Shown here: piece by piece, positions 1 to 5,826 of the stretch
Layout of the letters: every line of letters begins with the position of its first letter
Numbering within the stretch: position 1 is the first letter of the stretch
Assembly: GCA_025450405.1 (NCBI GenBank)
Contig: JANWHL010000001.1
Span: 1-7,142, forward strand
DNA length: 7,142 nt
Direction: 5' to 3'
From: Ktedonobacterales bacterium
Lineage (GTDB): Bacteria; Chloroflexota; Ktedonobacteria; Ktedonobacterales; JADMIN01
Notes under the pieces: generated by a model
Seen by the model: the letters and a program-made list of their open reading frames with translations, nothing else
Databases searched by the model: none
Told to the model about the DNA's origin: nothing
Program-made: the position numbers and the translations under genes

Positions 1-294
1 ATTCGCCGTAGGTGGCTGGCATGCGGGTCTCCTACTCGAGGTGGTCGCCACCGCGCTTGGTCGCCACCGCGGTGCACAGGCACAGAGGGGAGTACGCAAA
101 GAGTCTAGGCGCGACGGCGGTGGTTGGGCAATGGGTTGCGGAGGACACCAGCGCGAACGCCAGTGCGGGGGCGCGATTCGCCGAGCGGACTCGCTGAGGC
201 GCCATGCCAAGATCATCATCGGCGTTTGCGATATGCCGGGGGCAAGGGAATTCGCCCGGCGTAGGCACCAACGCGCCCACCAGTACACTCACGG
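1..294. other. Upstream region without a convincing gene
   Basis: I find no supportable gene here. The short open frames on both strands are Arg-rich or of mixed composition, overlap one another, lack a good ribosome binding site and show no recognisable domain. The longest minus-strand frame (547-32) runs into the start of the PAS/GAF gene and looks like a shadow of GC-rich DNA. The region holds a small cluster of direct and inverted repeats (40-74, listed separately). Its right end runs into the promoter of the PAS/GAF gene. It may be the 3' flank of a gene lying to the left of the window. Confidence 0.5.
40..74. repeat. Short direct repeat with overlapping palindromes
   Basis: The 14-mer TGGTCGCCACCGCG occurs twice, at 42-55 and 58-71, with start points 16 bp apart. 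The first copy overlaps a small hairpin (GGTGG 40-44, CCACC 48-52). The second overlaps the perfect 10-bp palindrome CACCGCGGTG (65-74). Two copies about 1.5 helical turns apart with dyad symmetry could be a repressor-type site, but the location is about 220 bp upstream of the nearest promoter. A chance GC-rich repeat is equally possible. Confidence 0.35.
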
Positions 295-323
295 TTGACC
301 CGATGCGCCGACGCGTATACCAT
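295..323 (+). promoter_or_regulatory. Putative sigma70-type promoter of the PAS/GAF gene
   Basis: TTGACC (295-300) matches 5 of 6 bases of the -35 consensus. TACCAT (318-323) lies 17 bp downstream and matches 4 of 6 bases of the -10 consensus. An alternative -10, TATACC (316-321), has a less favourable 15-bp spacer. Transcription would begin near 330, giving a leader of about 30 nt that includes the ribosome binding site. The match and position are seen directly; activity is inferred. Confidence 0.5.
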
Positions 324-343
324 GGGGGAGACGATGACAGGCG

Positions 344-351
344 AAGGGAGG
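344..351 (+). promoter_or_regulatory. Ribosome binding site fixing the GTG start at 359
   Basis: AAGGGAGG lies 7 nt upstream of the GTG at 359. It is close to the anti-Shine-Dalgarno complement and well spaced. The nearby ATGs at 322 and 334 are in other frames, so this site supports GTG as the true start of the PAS/GAF gene. Confidence 0.7.
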
Positions 352-358
352 GCCGACC

Positions 359-3085
359 GTGGACCAGCGCGATCACAGTGAGCTGATTGGCGTCCTTGAA
401 TCGTTGCTCGGTCCAGCCGTTGCGGCGCCAGGTGCGTCGGCCGGCAGGCAAGTGGGGCACTTGACCGGCGCGCCCGTGGGCCCGCGAGAACCCAATGCGC
501 CGGCGCCCATTTCCATTGCCGAAGTCACCAATCCACCGACCCGGCACGGGGTCACGGAGATACTCTCAGCGGAGTCGCCGGTCGGGATTGCCGTCCTGGA
601 CGCGGCACAATTCATCGTGCTGCGGGCCAACGAAGCCCTGCTCACGCTCCTTGGCGAAGCCGCGCTGCGGGACAACATTGTGGGCAGGCGCCTGCGGGAG
701 GTCGCGCCCGGACTCGCGCACTCGGAGGTGGAGGCGGCGTTTGCGCGTGTCGCGCGGACTGGCCACCCATTCTCCGCCATCATCGAGCAAGAGCACCCGG
801 AGGGCCCAAGCTATCTCCGCTGCTCGTTGAGCCCCATCCGCCATGCCGACGGGACGTTCACCGATCTCCTGCTCACGCTGCTCGACGCCACGGAGCAGAT
901 GGAGGCGCGGCACCGCGCGGAGCGCGAGAGCCAGCGCGCCGAAGAGCACGCGTTGCGTACCGGCGTCCGCTCGTTTGCCGTTCGGGCACTCGCGCGCGTC
1001 AGCGACCTCAACGACGCGCTCACTCAGGTGACGGAGCGCACGGCGGAAATGCTCGGCGACTGCTGCGCGGTCTTGCTCCTCGGTGAGGACGACGTGCTGG
1101 AGCTCGCGGCCCTCCACGACCGCGACGCCGCGCATGGCGCCGACCTGCGCCGCGCCTATGCCGCGCACCAACTCCGGCGGGGCGAGGGCATCGCCGGGCA
1201 GGTGGTCCTTGGCGGCAATGGCATCCTCGCGAGTCAGTGGGGCTTGGACGACGCCGCGCTGGTGGCGCCCGCTCTGCGCGCGGCCGCCGACGCCGCGCAG
1301 ATCGCCTCGCTCGCCTGCGCGCCCCTGCGCGAGGCCGCGCGCACGTTTGGCGTGATCGTCCTGTTCTCGCGCCGGGCGCCCGCGGGGGGCAGTGGCCGAA
1401 CGCTGACCGGCGCGGACCTGGCCACCGTGCAGGAGCTCGCGGACGAGATGGCGCTCGCCGTGCAGAACGTACGCCTGCGCGAGGCGCTGCGGACGGCGCA
1501 GGCCGAGAAGGGAACCCTGCTCGAGCTCTCCGGCGAGGGCGTGGCGATCTACGACGCCCAGGGCCGCTTGCGCCACTTGAATGACGCCGGCCGTCACCTG
1601 CTCTCCCACCCTGGCGGCCAGGAAGTGGACGAATCTGAAGCGGCGCGCTCGCCCTCGCGGCGCCTGCTGAGCTGGCCCGACGAGGCGGAGCTCGCGCAAG
1701 ACGACTTGCCGTGGGCGCGCGCGCTGCGTGGCGAGCGGGTGGGTGGGGTCGATGGCGTCCCCGTCCTGGCGGTCTGGGACGATGGCGCACGGCGGCTTCT
1801 GCGGGTCCGTGCGCTGCCGGTGGGCGACCCGGCGGGCGAGGTGTCGGGCGTCGTGGCCACGCTCATCGAGGCCCAGTCCGCTTCCGCGGCTGGGGCGGGA
1901 ACATCAGATACGATCGCCGCGCTGGCCACCCCGGCAGCGCCGGACGCCACGACGGCGGCCGACGCGGAATGGGCGCGCTGGCGCGAGACCATGGAGCTGC
2001 TCGACGACGGCGTGGTCCTCTGCGACGCGGATGGGGCCGCCGTCTTCATCAACGCGGCGGGGAAATCGCTGCTCAATCTCGCCGAGGACGTGACGGACCT
2101 CGCTGGCGGACACGTGCGCGGAGACGTATGGGCGCATGTACGCGGCCCGGACGGCGCGGCGCTGGAGTCGCGCGCGCTGCCGGTGTCGCGAGCTCTGGCG
2201 GGCGACGCGGTCCGCGACATGGAGACCGCCGTGCTGCTCGCCGGTGGCGCCCTGCGCCGCATCTTCTGGGACGCGCGCCGAGTTGCGCGCGGCGACGATG
2301 TGGTGATGGGCGTGGTGTTAATCGCGCGCGCCGCGGACGAGACCAGTCCCGGGGCAGCCGTCGAGCAGGAGACCGTGCCGCACCAGGGTGGCGCGCCCGG
2401 CGGCTGGGCCGTCACCACACGCTTGCGCCCGCGCAGCGGCCCGAATGGGCTCCCGGCGGATGCGCTCCCGGGTCCATACGGCGCCGTCGCCGACGTCCCG
2501 ACCAACCTCCTCCGCGGTGCTGGTGAAGCGCCTCTCTGCGATCTCGCCGAGACGTGCGCCCAGGTCGCGCGCGGGCACGAAGATGCGCAGGGCCGGCGTC
2601 TGGAGATCCGCCTTCCCCGGCGGCGCGTGTTGATTGAGGGGGATGGCGACACCGTCGCCCGTGCCATCCACGCCCTCATCGCCAGTGCCGCCGCCGCGCT
2701 GCCGCGGACCGCGCCGCTGCATGTAGCCGTCTGGGTGGAGCGTGGTCGGAGCGGTTTGGGCGACCACACGCCCTCCGCCATCCCGCCCGCGATGGATGCC
2801 GAGCAACTCGAAACGGTGTTGCTCGGACCCGGCCAACTCCCAAGCTTGACGCCGCCCACGCGAGTGATGGCGCGAGCGCAAGACGGATCCGAGCCGATCC
2901 CTCAGGCGATGGTGCGTGTGTGCAGCCCCAACGTGCGCGCTCCGGCCCCCGAAGGTCCATCCTTCCAGACATGTCGCGGTCTGGCGGCCGGGCTAGGCGG
3001 CCGCGCGTGGGCGCGCGAAGATCCCGTGCTGGGACCAACATACTTCGTGAGCGTGCCGCTGGTGGAGCTGCCAGCGGGCGCCTGA
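359..3085 (+). CDS. Multi-sensor PAS-GAF-PAS-PAS protein with degenerate histidine-kinase ATPase domain
   Basis: A 908-residue cytoplasmic signalling protein with no signal peptide or membrane helix. Domains in order: a low-complexity N-terminus (about 1-65); PAS1 (about 72-180, SPVGIAVLD then RANEALLTLLGE); a charged helical linker (about 180-205); GAF (about 206-372, with a GEGIAGQV core and a LACAPLR strand); PAS2 (about 388-505, EGVAIYD); PAS3 (about 543-658, DDGVVLCDADGAAVFINAAG); a Gly/Pro-rich linker (about 660-724); and an HATPase_c-like C-terminus (about 725-905). The last part keeps the fold signature: a CDLAETCAQVA helix, the LEIRLP strand, the EGDGDTVARAIHALI helix, and the end motif GLGGRAWARE...TYFVSVPL. 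Catalytic features are missing. The N-box reads ALIASA with no Asn, the G1 box reads HTPSAIPP in place of DxGxGIPP, and the G2 glycines are largely lost. No HisKA-type H-box (HELRTP-like) is visible before it. It is therefore probably an inactive sensor-kinase relative that binds ligands or partners. The GTG start is supported by a good ribosome binding site. The PAS and GAF ligands cannot be read from the sequence. The gene is convergent with the Ser/Thr kinase gene, 19 bp away. Confidence 0.9.
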   Translation: MDQRDHSELIGVLESLLGPAVAAPGASAGRQVGHLTGAPVGPREPNAPAPISIAEVTNPPTRHGVTEILSAESPVGIAVLDAAQFIVLRANEALLTLLGEAALRDNIVGRRLREVAPGLAHSEVEAAFARVARTGHPFSAIIEQEHPEGPSYLRCSLSPIRHADGTFTDLLLTLLDATEQMEARHRAERESQRAEEHALRTGVRSFAVRALARVSDLNDALTQVTERTAEMLGDCCAVLLLGEDDVLELAALHDRDAAHGADLRRAYAAHQLRRGEGIAGQVVLGGNGILASQWGLDDAALVAPALRAAADAAQIASLACAPLREAARTFGVIVLFSRRAPAGGSGRTLTGADLATVQELADEMALAVQNVRLREALRTAQAEKGTLLELSGEGVAIYDAQGRLRHLNDAGRHLLSHPGGQEVDESEAARSPSRRLLSWPDEAELAQDDLPWARALRGERVGGVDGVPVLAVWDDGARRLLRVRALPVGDPAGEVSGVVATLIEAQSASAAGAGTSDTIAALATPAAPDATTAADAEWARWRETMELLDDGVVLCDADGAAVFINAAGKSLLNLAEDVTDLAGGHVRGDVWAHVRGPDGAALESRALPVSRALAGDAVRDMETAVLLAGGALRRIFWDARRVARGDDVVMGVVLIARAADETSPGAAVEQETVPHQGGAPGGWAVTTRLRPRSGPNGLPADALPGPYGAVADVPTNLLRGAGEAPLCDLAETCAQVARGHEDAQGRRLEIRLPRRRVLIEGDGDTVARAIHALIASAAAALPRTAPLHVAVWVERGRSGLGDHTPSAIPPAMDAEQLETVLLGPGQLPSLTPPTRVMARAQDGSEPIPQAMVRVCSPNVRAPAPEGPSFQTCRGLAAGLGGRAWAREDPVLGPTYFVSVPLVELPAGA

Positions 3086-3104
3086 TTGCTCAACAAATGG
3101 GCGG

Positions 3105-5363
3105 CTAGTGGGTTACGGTAAAGGCCAGGTTCGCGGCGACTCCAGAATTGAACGTCACCAGGAAGTAGTAGGCGCCTGGCACGAGGTTAAAGACGTCGAA
3201 CTGGTGGGCCGAACCGGGCGATGTCAGCTGGTCGGTCGCCATGTTGTAGACCACGCTGCCGTCCCCGCGAAAGAGCTCCACCGAGAGCCGGCCAGAGCCG
3301 GGCGCCGATTTGGCCTCGCAGAGATCCAGGTAGACGTATTGGGTGCGGGTGTAGGTCTTGGTGCTCGCGCGCGCCGCGCAAGTGGGGTCAGGTCGCGGCA
3401 TCAGCGTGATGGCGCGGAAAGCGGCCCGCGCTTCCTGGTCAAGGACCTGCTGTGGAGTGGGCCCCGTGGTCGCGGTGGCTTCGGGCGTGGCTGTCGCCGT
3501 CGGCAGCGATGTCGCGGTCGGCGTGGCGCTGTGCCCGGTCCGCCCGGCGAGCCCCAGCCCAATGCCGCTGATGCTGACGGCCGCGTACGTCCCCAGGATG
3601 ACGGCGCACAGGGCGACCACGGCCAACACGGAGGCCCGGCGCCGGCCCTTCCGTGCCTTGCCCTTCTGTGCCTTGCCGTTCCGTGCCTTACGGCGTCCCG
3701 TGCGGCGGCGCGGCTCGTCGGGCGGGAGTTCGAGCGCATCTGGCCGCCAGAACGCGCCTGAGTCCGTGATGCCGTTCGGGTCGCCGTGTGCCCCCTCCGG
3801 AACCTCTGGCCCTGGACCAAGCGCGGGCCATCCGCCCGGCCCGCCGTACGCGGTGACGGACGGATTCGTCCACCCTTCCTCCCAAGCGCCCGCGGACTCG
3901 CTATCCACCGCCGTCATCAGGGCATCGAGATCCAGTTGGCCGGTGGGAGTGAGTGGGATCGAGAGCGCGCCACCCGACGGCTCGGCGGGAGTCGCGCCGG
4001 GCCCGATGAGTGGCGAATCCATCAGGCCTCCAGATGTCCCCGGCTGGGTCGCGTAGTGGTCTTGGGGCGCCAGGATTCGCCACGGCGTGGGGCCGCCGCG
4101 GGCGTAGTCGGCGCCGCCCGCGGGCGTTCCGGTGAGGCGGCCCGACACAAAATCGCGTGCGAGCTCGCTCGATTCTCGTGCGGCCAGTCGTTCGCGCTCG
4201 CTCTCGGCGGCTTCGGGATCGTCGGGAAAGATGGCGTCCAGCCCCTCAGCGCCGAGTCCGCGCCCGTGCGCGTCCGTTGGCGGTGGCGTGGCTCCGTACT
4301 CGTCGGGGACTGGCCGCGCCAATGGGGGGATGTTCATCCCCGCATTCCCAGCGCCGTGTCGCCCGCGCGCCTCAACATCCGCCGCCGCGCCTGGCTCGGG
4401 CCGGGTACGCAGGTCGAGCTCACCCGCGGCTACGGCGGGCGAGGCCAATGGCGACCCAGACGCTCCTGGCTCCCTCGGACCGCTGACCATCACTGGCCGC
4501 ACGGCGGCGCCCGCCCCGAAGGAGACGCGGTCGCGACCCTCGGTGAAGGGGTGCAGGGCGTGCGCGAGCGCGTCGGTCGTGGGGAAGCGCTCCTCAGGCC
4601 GCTTGGCGAGGGCGACATCGATCACATGCGCGAGCTCGCGCGGCACACCGGGGTTGAAGCCGCGGATATAACTCGGGCGGGAATGCACCTGCTGGTAGAG
4701 CACCGAGACGGGGGCCGAGCCTGTGAACGGCGGCCGCCCCGCGAGCGTTTCATAGAGCACACAGCCGAGCGAATACACGTCCACGCGGGCATCGATCTCG
4801 CGACCCTCGGCCTGTTCTGGGGCCATATACTCGGGCGTGCCCACGGTGGTGCCGGTCTTGGTGAGGCCCCGGAGGCCGTGAAGTCGGGCGATGCCGAAAT
4901 CGGTGAGCAGGAGCTTGTCGTTGGCCTCCGTGTCGATGAGCATGTTGGAAGGCTTCACATCGCGGTGGACGATACCGTGCAGGTGTGCGTGATGCAGCGC
5001 CCGTGCCATTTGGATCATCGCGACGCAGGCATCGGGCACGCTCAGCGGCTCACCAAGGCGCTGGCGCAATGTTCCCCCCGTCACGCACTGCATGACCAGG
5101 TAGACCAGATCCTCGTACTCGCCCGAGTCGTACACCGCCACGATGTTTGGGTGATCGAGCTGGGCGACCGCCGCGACCTCGCGCTCAAATCGGCGCACGA
5201 AACCCGCGCGGTCCTCGGACTCGTTGGCCATCACCTTGAGCGCGACGTGCCGCTTTTTAGACTCCTGATAGGCGCGGTAGACGCGTGCCGTCCCGCCCCG
5301 GCCCAATTCCTCGATAACCTCATAGGGGCCGATGTGCTTGCCTAGCAGGTCGTTCCAGTGCAT
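3105..5363 (-). CDS. Membrane-anchored Hanks-type serine/threonine protein kinase
   Basis: A 752-residue kinase from the ATG at 5363. The kinase domain (about 13-273) is complete: Gly-rich loop GRGGTARV (21-28), ATP-anchoring Lys43 in VALK, helix-C Glu62, catalytic HRDVKPSN (133-140), DFG (155-157), a Thr-rich activation loop (TKTGTTVGT, 168-176) and APE (181-183). It should phosphorylate Ser/Thr and autophosphorylate on the activation loop. A disordered Pro/Gly/Ala/Glu-rich linker (about 280-550) follows. Next come a very basic stretch with three KAxxG pentapeptides (559-573), one membrane helix (577-596), a Thr/Pro/Ala linker (about 610-640) and an extracytoplasmic domain of about 110 residues. 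That domain has two cysteines (662, 682), and its beta strands resemble a PPC- or Ig-like sandwich (VPGAYYFLVTF). The topology matches PknB-type receptor kinases, but I see no PASTA repeats. A TTG start at 5513 would add 50 residues. I prefer 5363 because GGGAG lies 9 nt upstream, a promoter lies between the two starts, and the kinase domain begins right after this Met. The HRD Arg makes it an RD kinase. Confidence 0.95.
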   Translation of the reverse strand: MHWNDLLGKHIGPYEVIEELGRGGTARVYRAYQESKKRHVALKVMANESEDRAGFVRRFEREVAAVAQLDHPNIVAVYDSGEYEDLVYLVMQCVTGGTLRQRLGEPLSVPDACVAMIQMARALHHAHLHGIVHRDVKPSNMLIDTEANDKLLLTDFGIARLHGLRGLTKTGTTVGTPEYMAPEQAEGREIDARVDVYSLGCVLYETLAGRPPFTGSAPVSVLYQQVHSRPSYIRGFNPGVPRELAHVIDVALAKRPEERFPTTDALAHALHPFTEGRDRVSFGAGAAVRPVMVSGPREPGASGSPLASPAVAAGELDLRTRPEPGAAADVEARGRHGAGNAGMNIPPLARPVPDEYGATPPPTDAHGRGLGAEGLDAIFPDDPEAAESERERLAARESSELARDFVSGRLTGTPAGGADYARGGPTPWRILAPQDHYATQPGTSGGLMDSPLIGPGATPAEPSGGALSIPLTPTGQLDLDALMTAVDSESAGAWEEGWTNPSVTAYGGPGGWPALGPGPEVPEGAHGDPNGITDSGAFWRPDALELPPDEPRRRTGRRKARNGKAQKGKARKGRRRASVLAVVALCAVILGTYAAVSISGIGLGLAGRTGHSATPTATSLPTATATPEATATTGPTPQQVLDQEARAAFRAITLMPRPDPTCAARASTKTYTRTQYVYLDLCEAKSAPGSGRLSVELFRGDGSVVYNMATDQLTSPGSAHQFDVFNLVPGAYYFLVTFNSGVAANLAFTVTH
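3645..3689 (-). repeat. Three 15-bp tandem repeats encoding KAxxG
   Basis: Three adjacent 15-bp units (3645-3659, 3660-3674, 3675-3689) differ from one another at only two positions. They are in phase with the kinase reading frame. Read on the minus strand they encode KARNG, KAQKG and KARKG just before the membrane helix. The near identity at DNA level points to recent slippage expansion. The products extend the positive cytoplasmic flank of the membrane segment. Confidence 0.9.
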
Positions 5364-5372
5364 GGATCTGTT

Positions 5373-5377
5373 CTCCC
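5373..5377 (-). promoter_or_regulatory. Ribosome binding site supporting the kinase start at 5363
   Basis: On the minus strand GGGAG is followed by a 9-nt spacer and then ATG at 5363-5361. This is a usual Shine-Dalgarno arrangement. The competing TTG at 5513-5511 has no purine-rich motif at a suitable distance. Confidence 0.65.
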
Positions 5378-5411
5378 ACGCGCCGCCCGACACAAGCGGC
5401 CCGCCATGCGG

Positions 5412-5440
5412 ATTGTACTCCACGCCTGCCAGTATGACCA
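5412..5440 (-). promoter_or_regulatory. Putative sigma70-type promoter of the Ser/Thr kinase gene
   Basis: On the minus strand TGGTCA (5440-5435, 4 of 6 matches to the -35 consensus) is followed by a 17-bp spacer and TACAAT (5417-5412, 5 of 6 matches to the -10 consensus). Transcription would start near 5405, giving a leader of about 42 nt that carries the GGGAG site. If real, it excludes the TTG at 5513 as the start for transcripts from this promoter. In a genome this GC-rich, a near-consensus TACAAT is unlikely to be common, but function is not shown. Confidence 0.5.
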
Positions 5441-5811
5441 GGGAGGCGGTCTCTTGTCCCCCGCGCCTGGCCATTCCATCGCGTCGCGAGCGGCGTGTGG
5501 GGGTCTCGCTCAACTATAACGGACGGAGCGCCTGGCCGTAGCGACAGGGCGCTGAGACAAGCCCGCGACGTGGCATGGCCGCCTTTGGAGCAATCCAGCG
5601 GGACGTGTTCGTGATGTGATGTGGTAGCGGCGGACCAGACCGCGGCGCTTGCCGGCAACGCGTGAAACGGCGATGGAGGCGACCGTTTCCGGAACGTCGG
5701 CGGCCGCTGGGCACGGATCGTGCTGCGATCAACTCACTCTGAGGCCGGTGGGGGGGATCTCACGGCCAGGGGGCACCGGGACACTGTCTGCCCGGTGGCC
5801 TGGATGCGAAC
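5441..5811. other. Divergent intergenic region between the kinase and the Gln-rich protein gene
   Basis: No supportable gene is seen. Open frames here are short and shadow-like. The region should contain the promoter of the plus-strand gene at 5827, but I see no convincing -35/-10 pair. Weak candidates are a GGAAC element (5691-5695), which resembles ECF-sigma -35 boxes but lacks a clear -10 partner, and two dyads: TTCCGGAA (5687-5694) and GATCG/CGATC with a 5-nt loop (5716-5730). On the minus strand, TATAGT near the TTG at 5513 could be a second, distal -10 for the kinase, but it lacks a good -35. Confidence 0.4.
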
Positions 5812-5826
5812 AGGAGACGGTTCAGC

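Noticed and set aside
32..547. A 171-residue minus-strand open frame covering the left region
   Set aside because: It overlaps the promoter, ribosome binding site and first 190 bp of the PAS/GAF gene, and has mixed composition with no domain and no ribosome binding site.
566..1699. A 377-residue minus-strand open frame
   Set aside because: It is antisense to PAS1 and GAF, Arg/Gly/Ala-rich, has no domain, and is a shadow of the real gene.
1594..2859. A 421-residue minus-strand open frame opposite the PAS/GAF gene
   Set aside because: It is dominated by Ser, Arg, Ala and Pro, as expected from the complement of a GC-rich gene, while the opposite frame has clear PAS and ATPase-like domains.
3645..3689. 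The 15-bp tandem repeat as a CRISPR or iteron array
   Set aside because: The units are directly adjacent without spacers, in frame with the kinase gene and encode KAxxG, so a coding slippage repeat explains them.
3786..5345. A 519-residue plus-strand open frame opposite the Ser/Thr kinase
   Set aside because: It lies antisense to a kinase gene with all catalytic motifs intact. Its His/Arg/Gly-rich mix has no recognisable domain and no ribosome binding site. Long antisense frames are expected in GC-rich genes.
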